Assembly (NCBI GenBank): GCA_963729445.1
Contig: CAVSNU010000002.1
Coordinates: 930,001-994,000 of the forward strand
DNA from: JACCZH01 sp963729445
Lineage (GTDB): Bacteria; Chloroflexota; Chloroflexia; Thermomicrobiales; CFX8
DNA: 64,000 nucleotides
Direction of reading: 5' to 3'
Every line of letters starts with the position of its first letter. Positions within the stretch are counted from its first letter, which is position 1. The translations under genes were made by a program, and so were the position numbers. Below the pieces are notes generated by a model, which saw only the letters and a list, made by a program, of their open reading frames with translations, was not told the origin of the DNA and searched no databases. This document shows positions 9,449 through 17,824 of the stretch, piece after piece.

Positions 9449-9562
9449 TGGTCGTCCTCCTGAGGCAACGAAGGATCTCTGGTTTACCCATTCGACGGCC
9501 AAAAAAGAGATCCCATTCGGCTTCGCTCAGGGCAGGCTCTTCGCTGCCTCAGGATGACTAAA
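9449..9562. repeat. Dispersed intergenic repeat, family A
   Basis: Inverted arrangement: CCTCCTGAGGCAACGAAGGA at the left and GCTGCCTCAGGATGAC at the right, enclosing the internal modules GGATCTCTGG, GAGATCCCATTCG and CTTCGCTCAGGGCAGGCTC. The modules and their order match the copies at 27.3 and 34.0 kb. Confidence 0.7.
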
Positions 9563-9609
9563 ACAGGCTGATCTTCGCCCTCATCCCGCTGAAGTTGATG
9601 CGACGCGGG

Positions 9610-10969
9610 TTAAACCCCTGGATCAACGCCGGGCAGTGAGCCCGTAAATACGGCTCCTCCGGCTGCCCCGTTGCGCGCGGTCAGGTCTCCCCCGTGGGCC
9701 AACAGGATGCGGCGCGCAATCGTCAGGCCCAGGCCGGCGCCCCCAGTGCGCCGGTTGCGCGATGTCTCACCGCGAAACAGGGGCGAGAAGAGGTAGGGCA
9801 AGTCCTGGGCTGGGATTCCCGGACCGGTGTCCGAGACGGAGAACGTCACCCGGCCCGGCGCGGCGTGACACTCCACGCACACGCTGCCGCCGCTGGGGGT
9901 GTGGCGCAAGGCGTTGTCGAGCAGGTTCTCCACTGCGCGGGTCAGGAGATGGGCGTCACCATCCACCGTGCACTCCAATCCTGCGTCTTCCAGGGTGAGC
10001 TCGACGCCCTTCGCCTCTGCCTGGGGCTGTAGGCCATCGACCAGCCGCCGGAGCAGCACACTCAGGTCCAGCGGCTCGCGGTTCGGTGCTTGCTCCAGAT
10101 ACTCCAGCCGTGTGTAGTCGAACAGGTCGGAGACCAGCCGCTCCAGCGCCGAAGCCTTCTCTTGCGCGACGGCAATGTAGCGGCTCTGCTTCTCAGGCGT
10201 GTCGGCCAGACCCTTTTCGAAACCTTCCAGGTAGCCGCGCAAGGAGAAGAGCGGGGTACGCAGATCGTGGGCGATCGCGCCGATAAACATGCGCCGCTCT
10301 TGCTCCAGCTCCGCCTGGTGTTGCAGCGAAGCACGTAACCCGGCGCTCATGGACTCGAAAGCGGAGTTGACCTCGGCCACCTCGCGGACGCGCGAGGAGG
10401 GGAGCTCGACATCAAGGTTGCCCGCAGCCACCTGCCGGGCGGCCTGACTGGTCGCGGCGAGGGGTTTGAGCACGGTACGGCCGAGGAACCAGGCGATGCC
10501 GCCCAGCGTTAAGGCAAGGGCCGTAAACCCAACGAAGGGCAGCAACTCGACGGGAACCTCCTCCGGCGGCCCGAGCCGCTGGTTGGCGTAGATGTACGCA
10601 ACCTGCTCCGGCTCGCTCCCCGGAATCACCACGCGCTCCACTACACGCGGACCATTCACGCCATCAGCGCCGGCGAGTGGGTCAGCGGCGCTGCGGTACA
10701 GCTCCCGTCCGTCTTCGACCAGGATAAAGGCGACGTCGTGCCTGGCAAGCTCGGCACCGGTGGACTCCTGCCAGACAGGGTCGCTCCATTGAGCTCCACC
10801 CTCGCGGACCTGGTTAACAGCCTCCTCTCTCTCAAAGTGCCCTTCTCCCCGCACCCATGCGACAGCGAACGTCGCCGTGGCGCACACCGGGACCAGGAAA
10901 ACTAGTGACGAGCGCCAGGGCAAGCCACCGGCGGATCGGCATCACTCTGGGACCACCCGTGGCAGTCAT
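9610..10969 (-). CDS. Sensor histidine kinase (HAMP, HisKA, HATPase_c), apparent frameshift near its start
   Basis: Membrane sensor kinase partner of the response regulator at 10966. Domains: N-terminal TM, periplasmic sensor of about 90 residues, second TM (LLPFVGFTALALTLGGIAWF), HAMP, dimerisation H-box AIAHDLRTPLFSLRG (phospho-accepting His), N-box NLLDNALRH, G1 DTGPGIP and G2 GGAGLGL. The uninterrupted frame starts only at a TTG at 10923, but an ATG at 10967-10969 overlaps the regulator stop as ATGA and encodes MTATGGPRVMPIRRW then the rest of TM1; it joins the main frame if one T of the TTTT run near 10898-10901 is removed. With that correction the protein has 452 residues and a normal first TM. 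The signal sensed is unknown. Confidence 0.88.
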
Positions 10970-11661
10970 CGGCGGTGTTCTCCCTCAAAGCGGTAGCCGA
11001 CGCCCCAGACCGTCACGATGTAGAGCGGGCGCGACGGATCCTCTTCGATCTTCTCGCGCAGGCGGCTGATATGCACCGTGAGCGTGTGGCGGTCGCCAAA
11101 CTCGCCCCAGAAACGCTCGAAGAGCTGCTCGCGGGTGAACACCTGGCGCGGGTGCTCGGCCAGCAGTTGCAGGAGCTCGAACTCGCGCGCCGTAAACTGC
11201 ACCGGCTCACCATCCACCTGCACTTCGTGGGCGCGCACGTCGATCACCAGACGTCCAAAATCAAGCAGCGCTGGCGGCTGCGGATCGCCACGCTGATAGC
11301 GACGCAAGACAGCCTTGATCCTCGCGACGATCTCGCCGGGCGTGGCGGATTTCACGATGTAATCGTCGGCGCCGAGGCCCAGCCCGCGGATCTTGTCGCT
11401 GTCCTCCTGTCGGGCGCTGAGAAACAGCACCGGGGTGTCGCCCTGGGCACGTATCCGCCGCAGCACGTCAAAGCCGGACTGCCCCGGCATCATCACGTCC
11501 AGCAACACGCAGTCCACCGAGCTGCCCCCGAGCGCTGCCAGCGCGGCCGGACCGTCGAACGCGGTCACCACCGCGTAGCCTTCAGCTTCCAGGAAATCGC
11601 GCATCAGATAGACGATGTCTTCTTCATCATCAACCACCAGCACGGTCGTCTTGTGATCCAC
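10966..11661 (-). CDS. OmpR-family response regulator
   Basis: 231 residues: receiver domain with acidic pair D11-D12, phospho-acceptor D55 (LLDVMMPG), a T/S at LFLSA and the conserved Lys in DDYIVKS, followed by a winged-helix DNA-binding domain (REFELLQLLAEHPRQVFTRE, DRHTLTVHISRLREKIEEDP, VWGVGYRFE). The start is a GTG at 11661 with GGAGG upstream. The stop overlaps the ATG of the kinase (ATGA), so the two are translationally coupled. The divergent SHOCT/DUF6220 genes and the ABC-2 exporter lie just upstream on the other strand and are possible targets (inference). Confidence 0.95.
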   Translation of the reverse strand: MDHKTTVLVVDDEEDIVYLMRDFLEAEGYAVVTAFDGPAALAALGGSSVDCVLLDVMMPGQSGFDVLRRIRAQGDTPVLFLSARQEDSDKIRGLGLGADDYIVKSATPGEIVARIKAVLRRYQRGDPQPPALLDFGRLVIDVRAHEVQVDGEPVQFTAREFELLQLLAEHPRQVFTREQLFERFWGEFGDRHTLTVHISRLREKIEEDPSRPLYIVTVWGVGYRFEGEHRR

Positions 11662-11862
11662 GGGTGTCTACCTCCACGGCTCCATTATGACGACCATCTC
11701 CGCAACATGCCACGACCGAGAGGCCCCTGGAGACAGATGCAACAGAGTGTTGAGCGTCTGTTGAGATGTACCAGCACAAGACGTTGAGTTTCCGGGTTCA
11801 AGATAGAGAGTGTTCGGTCAAGACGCTCGACGACGAGACGTTTCAGGGGAGGAGTACCAACG

Positions 11863-12135
11863 ATGAACGCACTGATGACCGCTGCCATGACGACGCAACT
11901 GCTCGTCTGGAATACCGCCGGGCCATGGGGCGGCGAGTGGTGGTGGGTTGGGAGGCTGGTGATGCTGGTGTTCTGGATCGCGTTGGTCGTGCTCGTCATC
12001 TGGTGGTTCCGCCGCTCTACGCTGCGCCGTGAGCCGTCCGGCATCGAGCGAGCGCGAGACATTCTCGCCGAGCGCTTCGCCCGTGGAGAAATCACAGCTG
12101 AGGAGTACCACGAGCGCCTCGGGCAGATCCGTTAA
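11863..12135 (+). CDS. Small SHOCT-domain membrane protein
   Basis: 90 residues. One strong TM segment (VGRLVMLVFWIALVVLVIWW, about 29-48) is followed by a short basic linker and a C-terminal SHOCT helix-hairpin motif, ARDILAERFARGEITAEEY. GGGGAGGAG lies 9 bases before the ATG. SHOCT motifs occur on short membrane proteins of unknown role in many bacteria. It is transcribed divergently from the two-component system and in line with the next small membrane protein, 43 bp away. Confidence 0.85.
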   Translation: MNALMTAAMTTQLLVWNTAGPWGGEWWWVGRLVMLVFWIALVVLVIWWFRRSTLRREPSGIERARDILAERFARGEITAEEYHERLGQIR

Positions 12136-12178
12136 GCGGCCACGCTAACTGTCGCAGTCGTCGTGGAAGGGACACAAC

Positions 12179-12586
12179 ATGAGGAGCACGGCACAGACCG
12201 CATCAGCCGGCCAGATCATCCAATGGGCACGCTTTGGCCTCATCGCATGTGCGTTGCTGTTCGCCACTGGCGCGGTGGCGCAGGTGTTTCTCGCCGGCCT
12301 GAGCGTCTTCGATTCGGCCAACTACTGGAGCAATCATGTCGACCTCGGCCGCATGCTCGGCATGCCGGCCCTCCTGCTCCCGATCCTCGCACTTGTCGAG
12401 CGCGTGGGCATCCGGATCGGCGTCATGGCGCTTGCGGTCACCGTTCTGTACGTGCTGCAGATGATGTTGGCCAACCTCGATTCGGGCACGGTTGCCGCGC
12501 TGCATGCCGTCAACGCCCTTGCCCTGATCGGCTCGGCAGCCCAGGTTGGAACGCAGACGGTCAACCTCGTGCGGTCTCGTGCTTGA
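12179..12586 (+). CDS. Four-TM membrane protein, DUF6220-like
   Basis: 135 residues with four hydrophobic segments. The pattern of a first TM ending in AQVFLAGLSVFD, then NHVDLGRMLGMPALLLPILALV, a third TM, then ALHAVNALALIGSAAQV resembles the DUF6220 group of small membrane proteins (from memory, not searched). AAGGGA lies 7 bases before the ATG. A similar four-TM protein with a conserved HG in its second TM is at 41126-41542. The function is unknown. Confidence 0.7.
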   Translation: MRSTAQTASAGQIIQWARFGLIACALLFATGAVAQVFLAGLSVFDSANYWSNHVDLGRMLGMPALLLPILALVERVGIRIGVMALAVTVLYVLQMMLANLDSGTVAALHAVNALALIGSAAQVGTQTVNLVRSRA

Positions 12587-12718
12587 GTGCGTCGGTCTGA
12601 CCGCACTTTTTCAATCGCGGGCGGCGCTGGCTACCGGGAATGGACCGCGCCGGGTGATGAACGAGAAGAACCATAACGACAACCACAGGATCCCCACAAC
12701 ATCGAGAGGAGTTATGTC

Positions 12719-13630
12719 GTGAGCGGTAGCTTCATAGTCGAGACCCACAACCTCACGAAACGATACGGCGAACAGATTGTCGCAGTAGACCAGTTGAACA
12801 TGCGGGTGCGCCATGGCGAGGTCTACGGCTTTCTTGGACCCAACGGCGCGGGCAAGACGACGACCTTGAGGATGTTGCTCGGGTTGGCGCGCCCGACATC
12901 AGGCAGCGCCAGCATGCTCGGCCGGCCGCCCGGGTCGCCGGAGAGTTTGGCTCGCACCGGCGCGATGATCGAGACGCCAGCCTTCTATCCCTTTCTGTCG
13001 GGCCGGGACAATTTACGGGTGCTGGCCGGATACGCCGGAGTGCCGGTAACCCGTGTTGATTCCGCGCTCGCGGAGGTGGAGCTTAGCGCGCGAGCGGCCG
13101 ACAAGTTCGGTACCTATTCACTGGGCATGAAACAGCGGCTCGGGATTGCCGCCGCGCTCATCAAGGATCCCGAGCTATTGATTCTGGACGAGCCAACCAA
13201 CGGGCTGGACCCGGCCGGAATGGCCGAGATGCGCACCTTCATCCGTAACCTGGGCCAGGGGGAGCGCACCGTGATCCTCTCCAGTCACCTGATGACCGAG
13301 GTCGAGCAGATCTGCGACCGCGTTGGGGTCATCCGCAACGGCGCGCTGGTGGCCGAGGGCACGGTCGACGAGCTACGCGGCCACGATCGACTGAGGGTGC
13401 GCGCAGAGCCACAAGCCGAAGCCCGCAACATTGTCCTGTGCCTGCCCGGAGTTGAGGGCGTCGAGAGCCACAACGGGCATCTGCGCGTCACCACTGACGT
13501 CACCCGGGCTCCCGCTATCAACCGCGCGCTGGTGGAAGCCGGCATCGCCGTAAGCGAGCTGTGCATGGAGCAATCCTCGCTTGAGGAAGTGTTCCTCGAA
13601 CTTACCCAGGAGCAGGAGGTCCGAGCATGA
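12719..13630 (+). CDS. ABC transporter ATP-binding protein (ABC-2 exporter type)
   Basis: 303 residues of the CcmA/DrrA-like ATPase class. Walker A GPNGAGKTTT, Q-loop replaced by the region around ETPAFYPFLSGRDNL, signature motif YSLGMKQRLGIA, Walker B LLILDEPTNGLDPAG, and the switch His in ILSSHLMTEVEQ are all visible. The C-terminal 80 residues are the usual accessory domain. The start is a GTG at 12719 because the nearby ATG at 12714 runs at once into a stop; GAGAGGAG precedes it. The stop overlaps the permease start (ATGA). Confidence 0.93.
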   Translation: MSGSFIVETHNLTKRYGEQIVAVDQLNMRVRHGEVYGFLGPNGAGKTTTLRMLLGLARPTSGSASMLGRPPGSPESLARTGAMIETPAFYPFLSGRDNLRVLAGYAGVPVTRVDSALAEVELSARAADKFGTYSLGMKQRLGIAAALIKDPELLILDEPTNGLDPAGMAEMRTFIRNLGQGERTVILSSHLMTEVEQICDRVGVIRNGALVAEGTVDELRGHDRLRVRAEPQAEARNIVLCLPGVEGVESHNGHLRVTTDVTRAPAINRALVEAGIAVSELCMEQSSLEEVFLELTQEQEVRA

Positions 13631-14466
13631 CAGGGAGTATCTCAGCCGAGCTCTTCGTACTGCGCAAGCGAGCAAGCACCTGGATCCTGATGGGAATCTG
13701 GCTGACGGTGGGAACCATCTTCGCCTACATCGTGCCCTACGTTACCTACCGCAACAATGCCGGAGCGCCAGGAGGTCCACCGCTGGCGGATGTGCTGCCC
13801 CAGAATCTCGTGAGCACCCTGCTGGCGGGGTTCCCCTTCTTCGGTGGAGCCATCGCGTTAATGCTTGGTGTCCTATCGTTCGGAAGCGAGTATGGCTGGG
13901 GCACGCTCAAGACGCTCTTCACCCAGCGCCCCGGACGGTTGCACATATTCGGCGCAAAACTCGTGGCGTTGGGCATCGCTTTGACACCCTTTGTTCTGTT
14001 CACGTTCGCGATTGGAGCCATCTCCAGCTACACGATTGCCCAGATCGAGGGAGCGGCGGTTGACTGGCCGTCCGCCTGGCTCGTCGTCCGCGCCCTGGCC
14101 GCCAGTTGGTTCATCCTGGCGGTGTGGGCAATGTTGGGGGTCATGCTGGCCGTCCTCTCGCGTGGCACGGCCCTCGCGATCGGCGTCGGCATTCTGTACG
14201 CCCTGGCCCTCGAGGGGCTGTTCAGCGCCCTGGCTGGTCAGATCAGCGTGCTCGACCCCATTGTCGAGCTCTTCCTGCGTGCCAACGCGTATTCGCTGGT
14301 GGTGGAACTGGGAACGTCGCCCGGGGCCATGGCCGACAACGGGCCGGGATCGTTCTCGGGGCCGTTCGTCGATGGCTGGCAGGCTTTCATCGTTCTGGCT
14401 GCCTACCTGGCGGTGTTCATCGGATTATCAGGGTTCATGCTTCAGCGGCGTGACGTGGCTGGTTAA
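13627..14466 (+). CDS. ABC-2 family permease
   Basis: 279 residues, six predicted TM segments, beginning MTGSISAELFVLRKRASTWI and ending in a TM plus short basic tail. The region FGSEYGWGTLKTLFTQRPGR after the second TM is typical of ABC-2 permeases that move gene products or drugs or act in multi-drug and bacteriocin self-resistance. AGGAGG lies 7 bases before the ATG, which overlaps the ATPase stop. With the ATPase it forms a two-gene exporter; the cargo is unknown. Confidence 0.9.
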   Translation: MTGSISAELFVLRKRASTWILMGIWLTVGTIFAYIVPYVTYRNNAGAPGGPPLADVLPQNLVSTLLAGFPFFGGAIALMLGVLSFGSEYGWGTLKTLFTQRPGRLHIFGAKLVALGIALTPFVLFTFAIGAISSYTIAQIEGAAVDWPSAWLVVRALAASWFILAVWAMLGVMLAVLSRGTALAIGVGILYALALEGLFSALAGQISVLDPIVELFLRANAYSLVVELGTSPGAMADNGPGSFSGPFVDGWQAFIVLAAYLAVFIGLSGFMLQRRDVAG

Positions 14467-14688
14467 CCACGGTCCGAAGTGAGTCTCGACGAGGGCCGCT
14501 ACCTCGTCGAGACTCTGTGTGCCATCAACCTCATACACGGTCAAGCCCAACCCGTGAGCTTGCTCCCGGACATGCTCGCCCATCAACAGGTCGCGGGCGA
14601 TGAGATGCTGCTCGCGTCCAAACGGCCCGAGCAGCACCCCTTCGCTCTGGATCTGGGTGCAGGATGATAGCCAGATGCGTCTGAGCAA
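14428..14688 (-). pseudogene. Possible C-terminal remnant of a nucleoside/AAA kinase-like gene
   Basis: A minus-strand frame whose product contains LIARDLLMGEHVREQAHGLG followed by VYEVDGTQSLDEVAALVE. This resembles the last part of P-loop kinase-like proteins annotated as AAA-family ATPases (recalled, not searched). There is no upstream Walker A region in the frame and the frame overlaps the end of the ABC-2 permease gene, so if it is real it is a relic. A 13-bp inverted repeat within it (14481-14515) could serve as terminator for the permease. Confidence 0.3.
14481..14515. terminator. Hairpin after the ABC-2 exporter operon
   Basis: Perfect 13-bp arms GAGTCTCGACGAG and CTCGTCGAGACTC with a 9-base loop, 14 bases after the permease stop. 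It lacks a T tract. It also lies inside the kinase-like remnant frame, so the symmetry could be chance coding sequence. Confidence 0.35.
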
Positions 14689-14708
14689 CGGCGAACGTGT
14701 AGGGGTAC

Positions 14709-15546
14709 CTAATACCGCACAATCTCACCCTGCTCGGCCGTTTCGATGGTGTGGTGCGGGGAGGCCTTCCAATTGAGGTTGGCGATGTCTTCGCTCAAAC
14801 CGCCGAGCATGTAGCGCAGCTCGCTGGCCATGGCGCAGAACTGGAAGCCTTCGGCGATACGCTGGTTGACGGCCGCCGCGCCGGAGCAGTGGATACCCGG
14901 AGCGACGCCGTGTCTGACACAGGCTTCGCGGAGCGTGCTGGATCGCCTCCATCAGCCGTGGCTCGTCACTCTCCAGCGGCACGCCAAGCCCCAGACCCAT
15001 CGAGGCGGCGAGGTCGTTCGGGCCAATGAAGCATGCGTCGACGCCGGGTACGCTCATGATCTCGTCGGCGTTCTCGACACCGTCGATGTGCTCGATCTGG
15101 AGTACGAGCAAGATCTCGTCGTTGGCGTGCGCCGTAATACTCCTGCTGCCGAGTCGTGCCAAAACTCATGGCGTGCCGGCCGCCGCCGACGCTGCGATTG
15201 CCGAGCGGTGCGTAGCGCGCGGCTTCGACGGCCTGCTCGGCTTCCTCCGGCTGTTGACCATGGGCACGACAACACCCCAGGCGCCGGCATCCAGCACGCG
15301 CTTGAAGTTCTCGGCCGGTGTTCCAGGGAATGCGTACCATCGGCGCGGTCCCCGGAGCCGGCCATCGCCGCAAACATCTGCGCCAGCGTGCGGATGTCAA
15401 CCGGGTTGTGCTCGGTGTCGACCACCAGCCAGTCGAAGCCCAGCTTGCTGACATACTCCGCGGTCTCCGGGCTTGGGCAGCGACAGCCAGGTGCCAATCG
15501 AAGGCTCTCCCGCCGCCAGCCGCCGCCGTGCATGGTTTGCGAACAT
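14709..15546 (-). pseudogene. HpcH/HpaI aldolase family gene with many frameshifts
   Basis: The whole length of an aldolase of about 278 residues can be read, but only by changing frame about six times. Pieces in order: MFANHARRRLAAGEPSIGTW (start ATG 15546, GAAGGAA upstream), SPETAEYVSKLGFDWLVVDT, APMVRIPWNTG, VLDAGAWGVVVPMVNS, EEAEQAVEAARYAPLGNRS, ANDEILLVLQIEHIDGVENA, GVDACFIGPNDLAASMG, and the tail MASELRYMLGGLSEDIANLN with stop at 14709. The first shift is an extra C in a CCC run near 15476. Metal-site residues (IEHIDG, GPNDLA) are kept and no internal nonsense codon is needed. Either a very recent pseudogene or a patch of poor sequence. It follows the opp operon on the same strand. Confidence 0.8.
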
Positions 15547-15677
15547 GGTGTCTGTTCCTTCTCTCTATACTCGCCATCATCTCGACCGCACTCACCGTCG
15601 TTTCGCAGGATGGCCGTCCGCGCGTTCCCTCCCCGCCCCTACGAGCAGCGCGGACGGTAGGGAGCAGGTGCTGAACA

Positions 15678-15719
15678 ATCATCCTGAGCGCAGTCGAAGG
15701 GTTTCGCTCAGGATGACAT
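15678..15719. repeat. Dispersed intergenic repeat, family A (short palindromic copy)
   Basis: Compact palindrome: ATCATCCTGAGCG, CAGTCGAAGGG, then TTTCGCTCAGGATGAC. Arms GTCATCCTGAGCGAAA/TTTCGCTCAGGATGAC are the terminal repeats of family A with the middle deleted. It lies in the 178-bp gap between oppF and the aldolase pseudogene. Confidence 0.65.
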
Positions 15720-15724
15720 CGACA

Positions 15725-16780
15725 CTATTTGGCCTTCTCCTCCATCGCCATAATACCCGGCAACGTCAATTCCCGCGCACGGTGGCAACGAACGTAGTGT
15801 CCCGGCTCGACCTGCTCCCAGATGGGCGCGGTAGTCCTGCAAATGTCCTGCGCGTACGGGCAACGCGGGTGGAAGTAACAGCCGCTGGGCGGATTGGCCG
15901 GGTTGGCGACCTCACCGAGTGGGACGACCCGCTGCGCCCGGATGCGCGGGTCCGGCTGAGGAATTGCCGAGAGCAGTGTCGAGGTATAGGGATGTTTCGG
16001 AGTGTTGAACAGCGCGTCAGTTTCGGCCATCTCGACCATCTGCCCGACATACATCACCGCAACCCGGTCACTGATGTGCTTCACCACACTCAGGTCATGC
16101 GCCACGAAGAGATAGGTGAGCTTCAGGTTCTCCTGCAGCTCCAGCAACAGGTTCAGAATCTGCGCCTGCACCGAGACATCCAGCGCCGAGACCGGCTCGT
16201 CAGCCACGATCAGCCGGGGGTTGAGCGCCAGTGCCCGGGCGATGCCGATTCTCTGCCGCTGTCCGCCACTGAACGCGTGCGGGTAGCGCCGCAGAAACTC
16301 CGGCCGCAACCCGACCAGCCGCAGCAGCTCGGCGACGCGATCGACGCGCTCTCGCTTCCCGACGCCGTTCACCTTCAAGGGCTCGCCGACGATGTCGAGC
16401 AGGGTCATGCGCGGGTTCAGCGACGAGAACGGGTCCTGGAAGATCATCTGCATCTGGCGGCGCAGGGGTTTGAGCGTCGCGCGGCTCGCCTGCGCAATAT
16501 CCACAACGCTGCCGTCATCCCGGCGGAAGAGAATCTCGCCCTCGGTCGGATCAATGGCGCGCAGCACGCACCGCGAGGTGGTCGTCTTCCCGCAACCACT
16601 CTCGCCCACCAGCGAAAGCGTCTCTGCTTCCTTAATAAAGAAGCTCACGTCGTCTACCGCGCGGACATTGCCGACCGTTTTCTTGAGGAAGCCCTGCCGG
16701 ATGGGGAAGAACTTCTTCAGATTCTTGACCTCCAGCAGCACGTCGTCCGCCAGCTGGCCCTTTACACCGTTGCTTTCCAC
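15725..16780 (-). CDS. Oligopeptide ABC transporter ATP-binding protein, OppF/DppF type
   Basis: 351 residues. Walker A GESGCGKTT, Q-loop FQDPFSSLNPR, signature FSGGQRQRIGIARAL, Walker B LIVADEPVSALD, switch His VAHDLSVVKHI, and the oligopeptide-specific C-terminal domain with the cysteine cluster GCYFHPRCPYAQDIC and a later C that together are known in this family to bind an Fe-S cluster or zinc. It overlaps the end of the OppD gene by 19 bp and is the last gene of the opp operon. Confidence 0.95.
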   Translation of the reverse strand: MESNGVKGQLADDVLLEVKNLKKFFPIRQGFLKKTVGNVRAVDDVSFFIKEAETLSLVGESGCGKTTTSRCVLRAIDPTEGEILFRRDDGSVVDIAQASRATLKPLRRQMQMIFQDPFSSLNPRMTLLDIVGEPLKVNGVGKRERVDRVAELLRLVGLRPEFLRRYPHAFSGGQRQRIGIARALALNPRLIVADEPVSALDVSVQAQILNLLLELQENLKLTYLFVAHDLSVVKHISDRVAVMYVGQMVEMAETDALFNTPKHPYTSTLLSAIPQPDPRIRAQRVVPLGEVANPANPPSGCYFHPRCPYAQDICRTTAPIWEQVEPGHYVRCHRARELTLPGIMAMEEKAK

Positions 16781-17808
16781 TGCGCCTCATCCTCTTCATA
16801 GAGAAAACAGCTCACCTGCCGCCGCTCGCCGATGGTGATTGTCTGAGGTTCCTTCGTGTCACACACGCCAGGCATGAAACTCGGGCAGCGTGGGTGGAAC
16901 GGGCAGCCGAACGGGCGATTGTAGGGATGCGGGATGCCACCTTCGATCGTCGGCAGCTTGACCCGTGACGGCGCGTAGATGCTCGGGATCGAGCGCAGGA
17001 GCGCTTTGGTATATGGGTGCTTCGGCTCGTAGAAAATCTCGTCGACCGTGCCCTGCTCCACCACCTGGCCCAGATACATGACGGCCACTTCGTCGGCCAT
17101 CTCGGCCACGACGCCCAGATTGTGGGTGATGAGCATGATCGCCATGCCGTTCTGTTCCTGCAGGTCGCGCAGCAGCTCCAGGATCTGCGCCTGGGTGGTG
17201 ACATCGAGCGCGGTCGTCGGCTCGTCGGCGATCAGCAGCACCGGGTCGCAGGCCAGCGCCATCGCGATCATGGCCCGCTGGCGCAACCCCCCACTCAACT
17301 GGAAGGAATACTCATCCAACCGCTCGTCGGGCCGCGAGATACCAACCTGAGACAGCAGCTCGGCTGCCCGGGCGCGCGCCGCCTTCTTATCCAGCGCAGT
17401 GTGGAGCCGGATCACCTCGGTAATCTGGTTGCCGATCGTATGCACCGGGCTAAACGACGTCATCGGCTCCTGGAAGATGAGCGAGATGACGCCCCCGCGG
17501 ATCGCCCGCATCTCTTTGCCGTTTGGATTGAGCTTGGTGAGGTCCACTTCATCGAGCTCGCCGGCCGGCTCGACGTGTTGCCGTAACAGGATCTCTCCAC
17601 CGACGATCTTGCCGGGGTGCTCAACAATGCGCAGGATCGAGCGTGCCGTGACGCTCTTGCCGCAGCCGCTCTCGCCAACGACGCCGAGCGTCTTGCCGGC
17701 GTGGATGTCGAAACTCGCTCCGTCGACCGCCTTGACCAACCCTTCGTCGGCAAAGAAGTGCGTCTGCAGGTTGTTGACCGAGAGCAGCGCGTTGCGCCCT
17801 TGCTCCAT
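16762..17808 (-). CDS. Oligopeptide ABC transporter ATP-binding protein, OppD/DppD type
   Basis: 348 residues when started at ATG 17808, which has GTGGAG 9 bases upstream; the frame opens further up at 17865. Walker A GESGCGKSVT, Q-loop FQEPMTSFSPV, signature QLSGGLRQRAMIAMAL, Walker B LLIADEPTTALD, switch His ITHNLGVV. The C-terminal oligopeptide domain has RPFGCPFHPRCPSFMPGVC. It forms the heterodimeric motor with OppF. As it is the only peptide-type ATPase pair in the window, it might also serve the ATPase-less permeases at 992-2956 (inference). Confidence 0.95.
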   Translation of the reverse strand: MEQGRNALLSVNNLQTHFFADEGLVKAVDGASFDIHAGKTLGVVGESGCGKSVTARSILRIVEHPGKIVGGEILLRQHVEPAGELDEVDLTKLNPNGKEMRAIRGGVISLIFQEPMTSFSPVHTIGNQITEVIRLHTALDKKAARARAAELLSQVGISRPDERLDEYSFQLSGGLRQRAMIAMALACDPVLLIADEPTTALDVTTQAQILELLRDLQEQNGMAIMLITHNLGVVAEMADEVAVMYLGQVVEQGTVDEIFYEPKHPYTKALLRSIPSIYAPSRVKLPTIEGGIPHPYNRPFGCPFHPRCPSFMPGVCDTKEPQTITIGERRQVSCFLYEEDEAQWKATV

Positions 17809-17824
17809 ATTGGTGTTCTCCACT

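Noticed and set aside
14531..14728. 65-codon minus-strand frame as the N-terminal part of the kinase-like remnant
   Set aside because: It has no P-loop and does not continue the similarity seen in the 14428-14688 frame.
15473..16801. 442-codon plus-strand frame opposite oppF
   Set aside because: It is the antisense shadow of a well-conserved ATPase gene and has no recognisable protein motif or ribosome site.
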